Shown here in pieces: positions 15,614 to 24,092 of a stretch of 37,959 nt of DNA. Origin of the DNA: an uncultured Alistipes sp. (GTDB taxonomy: Bacteria > Bacteroidota > Bacteroidia > Bacteroidales > Rikenellaceae); the NCBI GenBank assembly GCA_944323075.1, contig CALURC010000011.1, forward strand, positions 1 to 37,959, in the 5' to 3' direction. The translations under genes and the position numbers were made by a program. Numbering within the stretch: the stretch's first letter is position 1; every line of letters starts with the position of its first letter. The notes below the pieces were generated by a model. That model was given only the letters and a program-made list of their open reading frames with translations, did no database searches and was not told the origin of the DNA.

Positions 15614-17986
15614 CTAATCAGCGAGTCGTGCGATGATCTCTTTTAGAACTTGTGGCGAGTCGGTGGTAATGAAGTCTACACCCATACCGATGAAGTCCAT
15701 CATATCCTGCTCCGAATTGACGGTCCATACGTTTACGACCAATCCTGCATTATGGGCCTCTTCGATCCATTGCGGGTTATTGCGGAGTGAGCTCATGTCA
15801 TAGTCGATACAGTTGATACCGGGAGCCAATTCTGTTGGAGCGATATTTCCACTCAGATATCCGATGGTTGTTCCTGCCGGAACTTTTGTGACAAGGCGTT
15901 GGCATACATGATAGCTGAATGCAATGTAATCCACTTGATCAGTCAATCCGCGTTCTTCTACCATGGCTGTGATCGCATCGACTGCACGATCGTCATTTGT
16001 TGTGTTACTGTGTGTTTTGATTTCGATCACCAGTTTCATTTGAGGATCTTGTTCGAGTATATCGAGGAATGACGCGAATGTAGGGATTTTTTCACCGTTC
16101 GAGAGAGTCATGTTTTTGATCTGATCGTAATTTGCCTGATCAATGGTGATTCCATTAATTGTGGCATCGTGGTAAGCGACTACGACATCGTCTTTGGTGA
16201 TGTAGAAATCGCCTTCGGATCCATAGACTCCGAGTTCCTGTGCGGCTTTTAGAGATGCAATCGAATTATGTGCAGCTCCATTGACCGTATGGTATCCCCT
16301 ATGTGCAATGACTTTGGGAAATTTTAATTCAGTCGGTTGATCTGAAAGAGTCAGTTGTGCCGTACCTAATGGATAGCTCTTGTCTTCCCGTTGTACGATA
16401 AGACGATATTCCCCAGATATGAAGCCTGAGGGTATGGTTATTTCGGCATATTTATCCGTAACGGTTGTTGGACATGTAAATACATTGCTTTCATTAGTTG
16501 TCGATTCGAGACGGATTTGATCACCGTTTTGGAAGCCGGTACCTCCAATGCGGTATGACGAGCCTTCTGCTACGTTTGCTTTAGGAAGGAATAATATGTC
16601 AGAGATTTTGATGGCATTTTCTGGCATTTTGTCTTTTACCGCATCCCAAAGTTTGGTGATTTCGGTTTCGCTCAAGGGAGCGTCGTATACACGGGCTATG
16701 GCGATGTCGCCTCGCCATGCATTTCCAGCTCCAGATGCGGATGCGTCGCCTCCGATGCAGAACCAGTAACAGTTCTTATTTGGGGGGAATGAGAAAGAAC
16801 CGCTTGCACTGGTCGAACCCTTACGAACTCCGTTTACGTAGATTGTAGAGGTGCCTTTTTGTTTATCCCATACACCCACCACATGGTAGTATGTGCCTTT
16901 TTCTGGAACGATACCGCTACGGGTCCATTTCCATCCTCCGACGTTTGGCAAAAAGGTGATTTCACCTTTATCGCTGGTTAACAGAAATCCTGTTCCCCCG
17001 CTCTCCATCGCACTGAACATCTTTACTTCGGTGCCGATTTTGATGTCGTCGTCATACATGAACAGTGTTTCCAGTGTATGTCCGTCGGCAAGCCCGTTCT
17101 CGAATTGGGTGTTGCCTGAGAAATTCACTTTGTAGTATCCGGAAGATATCGAAGCTCCAGGGGTGTGGTTGAAATGGGCGATATATCCTTGATAGCCGTC
17201 ATTAAAGTAGGTCATTGATGATGATCCGGCCAGATTTTCTACATTGTTTTGCAGTGGAGAAATGTCGGTTGCGCTTCCGTCATTATTGAATACGACATCG
17301 AGTAAGTCTGCTGTAGGAACGGGTTTTGGTGCAGATTGTGTAATGGTAATGCTTTGTTTGAGATCGGATATCCCTGGTACATAAAATTCGATGGTCGCAG
17401 TTAGTGCGTTGGATTGGGTGTTCTCGGATGCTGTGAATATGATACGTGTATCGTTTTTCTCTTTTTCAGAGAGCCATCCCGTAGAGGTGCCTTGTATCGT
17501 GTAATCCCATATCCCGGAGTACGAGTCGATTGTGAAAGCGATGTCGCCGCCGGAAGCATCGATCGTTTGTGGCGTGTCCGGTGTTACGTTGAGGTAGGGA
17601 CCGGTCTCTTTTTTACCCTCCTGACGGATTGTGATTGTCAAAAAGTCTTTGTTATCGGCATGAAAAACCAATTGGCTTTGTCTTGCTTCGCTTTGGTTAT
17701 TCGGGTCGGCGGATATAGTAATGGTCTTATCGCCTTCGCCTTCGGTTGGAGATACGGTCAGCCAAGAGTCGGTTGCGGGTTTTTCGATATTCCATTTTCC
17801 GTTGGACTGCAGGGTAAATTGTTCGGAGTAGCCAGCTCCTTCTGTTATGGTTATCGAAGTGGCAGCCGGTTTCCCGTCGGGGCCGTTGACGTTCAGGTAA
17901 ATCGGTTTCGAGGAGTCGTCTTTTTCACAAGAAGTGATGCTTAATAGGCTGAGAAAGACGATAAATAAGGAGAAAAGTTTGTTCAT
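15614..17986 (-). CDS. Surface lipoprotein: BACON x2, LamG, IPT-like and GDPD domains
   Basis: 790 residues from ATG at 17986. I prefer this to an in-frame start 14 codons upstream because it gives a clean signal peptide with lipobox ITSC (Cys20) followed by EKDD. BACON repeats cover about 30-122 and 129-218. A LamG-like sandwich covers about 226-450, closely matching the neighbour at 13537. Residues 462-548 resemble an IPT/TIG-like beta sandwich. Residues 556-790 are a glycerophosphodiester phosphodiesterase domain with AHRG at 561-564, GSEGDFY (Glu591, Asp593), YHD with His606 and VIEIKTH. The usual PENT motif reads AHNS, as in a Bacteroidetes subgroup. It probably cleaves glycerophosphodiesters or teichoic-acid-like substrates outside the cell (inferred). 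Promoter at 18026. Confidence 0.87.
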   Translation of the reverse strand: MNKLFSLFIVFLSLLSITSCEKDDSSKPIYLNVNGPDGKPAATSITITEGAGYSEQFTLQSNGKWNIEKPATDSWLTVSPTEGEGDKTITISADPNNQSEARQSQLVFHADNKDFLTITIRQEGKKETGPYLNVTPDTPQTIDASGGDIAFTIDSYSGIWDYTIQGTSTGWLSEKEKNDTRIIFTASENTQSNALTATIEFYVPGISDLKQSITITQSAPKPVPTADLLDVVFNNDGSATDISPLQNNVENLAGSSSMTYFNDGYQGYIAHFNHTPGASISSGYYKVNFSGNTQFENGLADGHTLETLFMYDDDIKIGTEVKMFSAMESGGTGFLLTSDKGEITFLPNVGGWKWTRSGIVPEKGTYYHVVGVWDKQKGTSTIYVNGVRKGSTSASGSFSFPPNKNCYWFCIGGDASASGAGNAWRGDIAIARVYDAPLSETEITKLWDAVKDKMPENAIKISDILFLPKANVAEGSSYRIGGTGFQNGDQIRLESTTNESNVFTCPTTVTDKYAEITIPSGFISGEYRLIVQREDKSYPLGTAQLTLSDQPTELKFPKVIAHRGYHTVNGAAHNSIASLKAAQELGVYGSEGDFYITKDDVVVAYHDATINGITIDQANYDQIKNMTLSNGEKIPTFASFLDILEQDPQMKLVIEIKTHSNTTNDDRAVDAITAMVEERGLTDQVDYIAFSYHVCQRLVTKVPAGTTIGYLSGNIAPTELAPGINCIDYDMSSLRNNPQWIEEAHNAGLVVNVWTVNSEQDMMDFIGMGVDFITTDSPQVLKEIIARLAD

Positions 17987-18025
17987 AGAAGTTCGGTTTA
18001 GTAGTTTAGAGATCAGTAGTCCTAA

Positions 18026-18033
18026 CAAATATA
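18026..18033 (-). promoter_or_regulatory. -7 promoter box for the BACON/LamG/GDPD lipoprotein gene
   Basis: Reads TATATTTG on the minus strand, 40 bases before the start codon at 17986. This also supports that start over the upstream in-frame codon. The -33 box is not obvious. Confidence 0.6.
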
Positions 18034-18174
18034 CGCAAACTCGCCCACATACGGATGGATTTCGGAGGAATAATGCAAAGTGTTTGGAATCGAATGGAAT
18101 ATGTAGCGTTGTACCATATTCTTCCTTTAGCGGTTTTTAGCCGTTTTTGATGGAGTTAGGAGAACTAATCGCTA

Positions 18175-18187
18175 CTTATCCGTTGCC
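18175..18187. repeat. Left copy of a 13-bp direct repeat, candidate attachment site
   Basis: CTTATCCGTTGCC, also present in the same orientation at 28324-28336. It lies 243 bases before the integrase start. The pair brackets the truncated integrase, the glycan cluster and the DUF4121 gene. It could be the att core of the element; chance is not excluded. Confidence 0.4.
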
Positions 18188-18403
18188 TTTTCGGGATTGA
18201 AAATCGGTATGGATTTTACTTCCAAAACTGTTTTATTCTCCTGTTCGCCTCCGCAAGGAACGTTGTTTCTGTCTATCTTTTGCTAATGCAAAGTTAGTCA
18301 AAATTTTCCGTACAGGAAAAAATACAGGCTTTGCCTGCGAACCGAGGGGCTTTTTTCCATGTTCCGCTATATTTTTCATGCCTTTCATTTGCTCGCTATA
18401 TAA

Positions 18404-18411
18404 TAATTTTG
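18404..18411 (+). promoter_or_regulatory. -7 box for the truncated integrase gene
   Basis: TAATTTTG, matching TAnnTTTG, 19 bases before ATG 18430. Confidence 0.45.
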
Positions 18412-18429
18412 CAAACAAAGGAATTGGTT

Positions 18430-18942
18430 ATGAATCAGGCAAATGTGAAGGTGCCGTTCTACCTGAAAAAGAGCGAGACGGATGTCGACGGGAATTGTCC
18501 CGTAATGGCTAAGTTGAACATCGGAAAATACTCCGAAGCGGCATTCAGTGTGAAGATGAAAGTCCCGCAATCCCGGTGGATTTCGGGGCGTGCCTCCGGC
18601 AAGAGTGTGGCGGCGAAGGAAATCAATAACAGGCTGGATGAAATCCGTGCGATGGCATTGAGTATCTATTGCGAACAGTCTGCCGTCCGTGACGGTGTGA
18701 CCGCCGAGGAAGTAAAAAGCATTTTGCTTGGAATGGCAAGCGAACAGGAAACGCTTTTGAGCTATTTCAGGCAATTCATCAGCAATTTTGAGAAGCGAGT
18801 CGGGGTCAACCGCACAGCCAAAAGTTTGCAAGCATACCGCAATGCATACAGGCATATAGAGAATTTCTGCATCGAAAAATACAGGCTGACGGATATTCCT
18901 TTTTCTGCATTGGACCAACAGGGGACGACATGGGGTGTCTGA
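18430..18942 (+). pseudogene. Truncated tyrosine recombinase (integrase), N-terminal part only
   Basis: About 160 residues of a Bacteroidetes tyrosine integrase. From ATG 18430 (MNQANVKVPFYLKKSETD) it shows the arm-type DNA-binding domain with the common KLNIGKYSEAAFSVKMKVP...W pattern, then the SAM-like core-binding domain (LLSYFRQFISNFEKRVGVNRT, SLQAYRNAYRHIENFC, RLTDIPFSALD). After ALDQQ the frame runs into GTTWGV and stops at 18942. Full proteins have about 400 residues, so the whole catalytic domain with its R-H-R-Y residues is gone. The break falls near 18912. It is probably the left-end integrase of an integrative element, now inactive. Confidence 0.85.
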
Positions 18943-19258
18943 ACCCGGGAAAAGCTACAACGGGTGGACGGTGGGATAAAAAGGAGGAAATAAATATCTA
19001 TATATGGATAATTATTGCTACTCTTGTAGATAAATAGCAATATACCAATTATGGAACAAACCGGGTAGAAAGTCAGGACGGCAGGGGTATATTTGAATAA
19101 GAATCCCTGAAAACCAAGGAAGTGCTACAATAAAAAGCATTGTAGCGGATATCTGAGGGAAGACTCCCATTCAACAACTGGCGAATTGCTCTTTGACTGC
19201 CACAACAGGGGTACAACAATCCTGTCAGTTGCCGAAATGGATGTTTATCAAGAAAAAA
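18912..19258. other. Hairpin-rich non-coding segment after the integrase break
   Basis: About 345 bases unlike either neighbour and with no credible frame. Several short perfect hairpins can be read: GCTACAAT/ATTGTAGC around 19122-19145, CAGGG/CCCTG, GGGA/TCCC, and ACAGG/CCTGT around 19203-19226. It begins near GGTGTCTGAACCCGGG. It could be the cut 5' part of an inserted structured element such as a group II intron, but no reverse transcriptase or domain V is visible, so this stays a guess. Confidence 0.3.
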
Positions 19259-20242
19259 TTATCGCTTGTCATCCCAGCCGAAAGGGTGGGCACTGAGTGG
19301 CAATTTCGCAAGCGGATGATAGTCGCCTTTCAAACCTATGGGCGTGGCATGACGTATGTCGCTTACGATCTGTATGCAGTTACGGGCCTCGCTGATGCGG
19401 AAGCCTTCTCCATCCAGAATTTTCCGGTAGCTCAGGGTATGAAGTTCAGTAAAGCCTGCACTGAACTCAAATTCGTTCCCGTCGATGTTGATGGTCCGGT
19501 AAGTTCTCTTTTCTCCCTGTACGGCGTTCTCCGGCAGACAATCGGAATTGATACTGAGGAAATAACGTACACGTGCTTTCTCAAGTTCCAAATAGCCGGC
19601 AACGCGGTCGAAACTCATCACATGAACGATATTTTGTTTTACCGAACCGAATATCCATTGGAGCATATCGTAGAAATGTACCCCGATATTGGTAGCAATG
19701 CCGCCGCTTTTGCGAATGTCACCCTTCCATGAAGCGTAATACCATTTTCCGCGCGAAGTGATGTAGGTCAGATCCACATCATGGATTTTTCCTTCAGGGT
19801 CTTCATCAACCTTTTTCTTCAATGCTCTGATTGAGTCATGGAGACGTAGTTGCAGGATGTTGTATGCCTTATGTCCTGTTTCCTTCTCTATATCCATTAG
19901 TTTGTCAATGTCATTGGGATTGAGCACAAGGGGCTTCTCGCAGATGACATCCGTACCAAGACGCAACCCGTAGCGGATAAAAGCCTCGTGCGTATAGTTC
20001 GGTGTACAGATTGACGTATAGTGCAGCGGATTATCGGTTTTCATCTGCTTGGAGCAGAAGCGGTCGAATTGTTCATTCCCTGTAAAGAAGTAGCATTCAG
20101 GGAAAGAACTGTCCAAGCGACCAACACTGTCAAAGCAATCGTATGCGACCATAAGGTTATTGCCTGTGTCAGCAATGGCTTTGATGTGGCGCGGTGCGAT
20201 GTAACCCGCCACACCGATTAACGCAAAATTTCTTCTATCCAT
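19259..20242 (-). CDS. Gfo/Idh/MocA oxidoreductase, WbpB/WlbA-like UDP-sugar 3-dehydrogenase
   Basis: 327 residues from ATG 20242. This start has a good ribosome site (GAAAGGA) 9 bases upstream, better than a TTG nine codons earlier. The N-terminal Rossmann fold reads FALIGVAGYIAPRHIKAI; the GFO/IDH signature ICEKPLVLNPNDID is near residue 120; the C-terminal alpha/beta domain has GGIATNIGVHFYDMLQWIFG with a catalytic-type His. It closely fits WbpB/WlbA, which oxidises UDP-GlcNAc-uronic acid at C3 with NAD, the step before WbpE. It is the last gene of the glycan cluster, with 27 bases between the preceding stop and this start. Its downstream side meets the hairpin-rich segment. Confidence 0.87.
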   Translation of the reverse strand: MDRRNFALIGVAGYIAPRHIKAIADTGNNLMVAYDCFDSVGRLDSSFPECYFFTGNEQFDRFCSKQMKTDNPLHYTSICTPNYTHEAFIRYGLRLGTDVICEKPLVLNPNDIDKLMDIEKETGHKAYNILQLRLHDSIRALKKKVDEDPEGKIHDVDLTYITSRGKWYYASWKGDIRKSGGIATNIGVHFYDMLQWIFGSVKQNIVHVMSFDRVAGYLELEKARVRYFLSINSDCLPENAVQGEKRTYRTINIDGNEFEFSAGFTELHTLSYRKILDGEGFRISEARNCIQIVSDIRHATPIGLKGDYHPLAKLPLSAHPFGWDDKR

Positions 20243-20269
20243 TATTTCTGTCCTTTCTGCTTGCAGCAA

Positions 20270-21262
20270 TTATTTCTCAAACGATGATTTCTCAGGCAAA
20301 ATCTTTTGGAAAGCAGCATTTATCCGTTCTTTTGCCACTTCAAAAGAAGATACTTCCCCGTCATTCAAACAAATAATCCTTTTCTTTTGGCGTTCTATTG
20401 TCTTGACTATTTTATCTAAGGAATCATCTAATATTTCAAAATAGGCACCGTCTTTATTTACATTCAGCGGGACAAAGTCTCCTTTTGCCAATTGCCAATA
20501 GCGGAACAGCCATGAACTGACATCAGCGATACCTCTAAATCGTGCTGCCGTGGTGCGAAGCAAAATATCCTCATGCTTTTCCCATATTTCTTCAAAAGTG
20601 GATTTGAGGAAAACCTGCGGAAGGTGATGATCATAAAAACCCGTGAAGTGAGGCCAAGGTAATAAAAAGAGTGTACGCAACAATTTGGTTCCTGCCTGAG
20701 GGGAGAACCATTTCCAAAAATGCTTGCGCAACATTTCATGTTTTTTAAACGATGAATTGATGACACACAAATTATTCACTACGTTATGCGTAAAAACGCT
20801 GCCGGGACTTAAAGCGTTGAACGCCGCCATGTCACATGGCAGTCCATTTCTGAAAAACTGTTCCTGCTCAACTTTGTCAATCAAGAACATATCATCATCA
20901 AAAAAGACGAAATGCTCGGATAATCCTTCTATGCGGTGCAGGTTCAGTATTATAGTATCAGAATTGAATGTCGGCAGATATTCGCTCGAGATATAATCTG
21001 AATGTTCCACGAAGTGCAGTTTGGGTGCATTCAGATTCAGCCAGTCAGGAGCCTGTCCACAGGAAACGAAATGTACTTTGTTCACCCATGAGGCAAACTT
21101 CTCCACACCACGGAACCAATAACGCAGGTTCTCCCAACAGCGGTAACGGATATAACGGACATCATCCGTATATTGACTTTGAGGCAGGTAGGAATGAAAA
21201 GCATTCTGCCATATTGGGTCATTGTCATCTACCCATGTTATCACAAAATCTATTTTTTCCAT
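20270..21262 (-). CDS. Stealth-family sugar phosphotransferase
   Basis: 330-residue cytoplasmic enzyme of the Stealth family, whose members transfer sugar 1-phosphates in capsule synthesis (related to GlcNAc-1-phosphotransferase). Conserved region 1 is at the start (IDFVITWVDDNDPIWQ). Conserved region 2 has RYWFRGVEKFASWVNKVHFV, APDWLN and the acidic LSEHFVFFDDDMFL near 118. Region 3 follows around HNVVNNLCVINSSF, and the fourth is around FTGFYDHHLPQVFLKSTFEEIWE. The family implies a glycan with phosphodiester linkages. It lies between the GT4 gene (106 bases upstream) and the WbpB-like gene. Confidence 0.88.
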   Translation of the reverse strand: MEKIDFVITWVDDNDPIWQNAFHSYLPQSQYTDDVRYIRYRCWENLRYWFRGVEKFASWVNKVHFVSCGQAPDWLNLNAPKLHFVEHSDYISSEYLPTFNSDTIILNLHRIEGLSEHFVFFDDDMFLIDKVEQEQFFRNGLPCDMAAFNALSPGSVFTHNVVNNLCVINSSFKKHEMLRKHFWKWFSPQAGTKLLRTLFLLPWPHFTGFYDHHLPQVFLKSTFEEIWEKHEDILLRTTAARFRGIADVSSWLFRYWQLAKGDFVPLNVNKDGAYFEILDDSLDKIVKTIERQKKRIICLNDGEVSSFEVAKERINAAFQKILPEKSSFEK

Positions 21263-21368
21263 ATATTATTAGAAAGAGTCCGTTAAACTTTCAATTTCAA
21301 GTTCGCTTAATACATTATATTTCGGGGTTCATATCACCTCTTTAGTACTGACCTTAATTATTGCATAA

Positions 21369-22571
21369 TTACCTGGAAGCAAGATAATCAAGAAGCAAAC
21401 GAGTCTGATAACGACGCGAATATTGACGAATATTATCCCAATTACGAGGCAAGACTTCACGATTTTGCCATATACGATAACACTTCATAATGGCCTCTTT
21501 AATGCCTTTTATATCAGATTCATCTACCGCAAAGCCGGCCTTGGTCTCTTCCATTAAAGCACCGACAACATCATTAGGATCATACATGGCTATAATTGGC
21601 TTGTTAGTGGCAAGATAATCAAGGAGCTTTCCTGAATAAACTCCCTTGCGCCCGTTGTTGGGATGTACCATGACCAAGACATCTGTTTCATAAACCGATA
21701 TCCTTACAGCTTCATCATGAATTACTGCATCAATTTCCTCAACATTAGGCTTTATGGAATCGGGGATATTCAACTTCATGCAATTCCCTACTATCTTTAT
21801 TTTACTGTCGGCCGGTAACTGTCCTTCACATATCAATTCAGAATAAGCCTTAAACCAATTATCTGGAGTTATCTCGCCATAAAAGTTACCTATATATCCC
21901 ATAGTAAAGCGGTTCTGGAAATAGCTCTCATGTACTTCTTCATAGTCATACCCATTTCTGATCTCAAGAAAACGATCATGTGTAGCCATAGCCCGGAAAC
22001 CGTCTAAAACTGGTTTTGACACAGACAACACCAAATCGGCATTATTCACTATCCGACGTTCAGGCCCCGCAAGTCTACGAGATATCTTCCAACGGTCTTT
22101 CGATCGTTTTACCTGCGACATTTCGTCACGCATATCAGCTATCCAATAAAACTGATATCCTTTCCTACGCATAGCCAAAGCAATCATGTGCGGTGACAAT
22201 CTCCCATAAGTAGTCAATACTACATCATATTTCCTGCTATCAAGCAACATTTTCACACATTTCTGAGCCCTGATACGCCACAACCGTTTTTCATCAAGCG
22301 TCAAACGCCATTCTAACCCATGAATAATACGCCGGAAAAACCACTTCCTCCGAGATTGTGCACATTGCCGCAATTGTTGTCCGGAAATAACAGGATCCTT
22401 AAGATAATGTACTTCACAGCCTTTCCAGAACGTTGTATAATCATGACAATCTTCAGTAACTACAGTCACTTCATGACCGGCTTCATGAAAATATTTGGCA
22501 AAAGCATTTATCCGAAAAGAAGCTATTCTATTATTCGGGAAAAAGAAATTAGTTACTATCAATATATTCAT
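21369..22571 (-). CDS. Glycosyltransferase, GT4-like (GT-B fold)
   Basis: 400 residues. The N-terminal GT-B half opens with MNILIVTNFFFPNNRIASFR and EAGHEVTVVTED, and also has VVLTTYGRLSPHMIA. The C-terminal half has LVLSVSKPVLDGF, TMGYIGNFYGEITPDNW, KIVGNCM and GVYSGKLLDYLATNKPIIAM, with the donor-binding E/K-type region less canonical than usual (GKLLDYLA in place of the E-x7-E pattern). It probably adds one sugar to the lipid-linked repeat unit at the cytoplasmic membrane face. Donor and acceptor cannot be told from sequence. It lies 45 bases after the flippase stop. Confidence 0.85.
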   Translation of the reverse strand: MNILIVTNFFFPNNRIASFRINAFAKYFHEAGHEVTVVTEDCHDYTTFWKGCEVHYLKDPVISGQQLRQCAQSRRKWFFRRIIHGLEWRLTLDEKRLWRIRAQKCVKMLLDSRKYDVVLTTYGRLSPHMIALAMRRKGYQFYWIADMRDEMSQVKRSKDRWKISRRLAGPERRIVNNADLVLSVSKPVLDGFRAMATHDRFLEIRNGYDYEEVHESYFQNRFTMGYIGNFYGEITPDNWFKAYSELICEGQLPADSKIKIVGNCMKLNIPDSIKPNVEEIDAVIHDEAVRISVYETDVLVMVHPNNGRKGVYSGKLLDYLATNKPIIAMYDPNDVVGALMEETKAGFAVDESDIKGIKEAIMKCYRIWQNREVLPRNWDNIRQYSRRYQTRLLLDYLASR

Positions 22572-22616
22572 AATGTTATTTAGTGTTTATAGTTAATTCC
22601 ATTATTTGGAAAAATT

Positions 22617-24092
22617 TTAAATGTATTTTCTGCTTCGTTTTCTTAAAATATAAGTATATGATATTCCTACATATTTGCAGAGACAAAGATAAACTACGGC
22701 AAAAATAGCAAAAGACATTGTTAACATCTGTATGACAGAGACGTCTGGCAAGAGTGAACTCACGGCCTTTGACAGAATAGATGCAGTGAGAGACAACACA
22801 AGCAACATTTTCATAGACCTATATGGGATTAATTCCATAGCTGATATGTTCATGTATTTGCAGATACACCTCAACAACATGCCAAGGCAGAATATAGTAC
22901 ATAATATTGATATGAACGCTATAATACAAGGAGAAGGGAACAGTCTGACACACAAGTATTCCATCACTACAATCATGAGTGCCGTAAGCATATGGATACG
23001 CGCAAATTCCTTTGACTTGCCCAATGCCAACATGACCGGGGCATACGGTACAATCCTAACCAAATTAACTACTGCAATGATCCGAAAATAGACAGCCGAG
23101 TCCGCATATTGCTTTCCATACACAAATATCATGATTGGTTCTGCAAAAAAGAAAGAAAAAACGGTCAACGGGAAAATGATTTTCGCAGATCTGATAGCCA
23201 CTGATTTCCATAAGTCAATAATAGAAGATGGGGCTGAATTATCGTACACCTTTTTGGAAAAAACCGGTAAAAGTACCGTAGCTGCAGCATTGATGACGAT
23301 ATTCGCAAAAGGAAGCTCAATGAAACCATTGGAAAACTCAGCAAAAACCTCATTCCCCCAATAGCGACTTATAAAAAACTGATTTGCAGATTTTATGATT
23401 ATTCCCCATAAACCGGCAACTGATAACGGTATGGAAAATCTTAAGATCTCATGGATTTTTATTGCAGTTGCTGTTTTTTGTATATTACGCAATAAACATC
23501 TTTCAAGATATAATCCTAACAGACAGCATAATAATGAAGAAAATATAAATCCACCAACTGCAATATGTACAGATGCGTCAAACCAAATGACCGGAGCGAC
23601 AACACACAGCAAATTAAACAAACGTGAAAATATAGTATAAGCAGTATAGATATAAGCTTTTTTATATGTCACCATGATACTTTCAATTCCTAATATCGGA
23701 AGTAAAAATAGCGGAGTAACAGAAAAAAGTCGCAAACACTTCTTTAGGTCAGGACTGTTTAATACATCAGCGAATAGAGAAGATGTACAATATAATACTA
23801 AAGCAAAAAAGAGCCCTATCCACATCAACATACCATTCATTTTTCGAATAATAGAGCGTCCCTCTTCTATCGGAGCCCGAGCTAAAAAGTAGGAATATGC
23901 TTTTGGCAGGCCTAAAGAAAAAACTATCAATAATGTATTATAAACATACAGAACCTGTTTATATGTTCCATATTCCAGTTTTGACAGGTATCTACTTAAA
24001 ATAGCAGCACTGACAATGCTGAAACTAAAAGAGACAAGGCTGCCGATACCAAGCCATGCGGTCTGAACGGTGTTACTGTTATTATAATTCAT
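22617..24092 (-). CDS. Wzx-type polysaccharide flippase (MATE/MOP superfamily)
   Basis: 491 residues with about 12-14 hydrophobic helices spread evenly and little else. The opening (NTVQTAWLGIGSLVSFSFSIVSAAILSR, LSKLEYGTYKQVLYVYN) and FSNGFIELPFANIVINAAATVLLPVFSK match the polysaccharide biosynthesis protein family. It would move undecaprenyl-linked repeat units to the periplasmic face. Its start overlaps the aminotransferase stop by 11 bases, which suggests translational coupling. It is clearly more AT-rich than the flanking housekeeping genes, as is common for flippases in transferred glycan loci. Confidence 0.9.
   Translation of the reverse strand: MNYNNSNTVQTAWLGIGSLVSFSFSIVSAAILSRYLSKLEYGTYKQVLYVYNTLLIVFSLGLPKAYSYFLARAPIEEGRSIIRKMNGMLMWIGLFFALVLYCTSSLFADVLNSPDLKKCLRLFSVTPLFLLPILGIESIMVTYKKAYIYTAYTIFSRLFNLLCVVAPVIWFDASVHIAVGGFIFSSLLCCLLGLYLERCLLRNIQKTATAIKIHEILRFSIPLSVAGLWGIIIKSANQFFISRYWGNEVFAEFSNGFIELPFANIVINAAATVLLPVFSKKVYDNSAPSSIIDLWKSVAIRSAKIIFPLTVFSFFFAEPIMIFVYGKQYADSAVYFRIIAVVNLVRIVPYAPVMLALGKSKEFARIHMLTALMIVVMEYLCVRLFPSPCIIAFISILCTIFCLGMLLRCICKYMNISAMELIPYRSMKMLLVLSLTASILSKAVSSLLPDVSVIQMLTMSFAIFAVVYLCLCKYVGISYTYILRKRSRKYI

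Larger units (their letters stand above)
17987..18429. other. Non-coding stretch at the left edge of the element remnant
   Basis: Divergent leader between the GDPD lipoprotein and the truncated integrase. It holds the -7 box at 18026, the 13-bp repeat at 18175-18187, a small hyphenated palindrome TTTGC-taat-GCAAA near 18279-18293 and the integrase -7 box at 18404. No gene is apparent. Confidence 0.5.

Noticed and set aside
19193-19732. 179-codon plus-strand frame opposite the WbpB-like gene
   Set aside because: It lies almost wholly antisense to the conserved oxidoreductase and has no recognisable domain or ribosome site.
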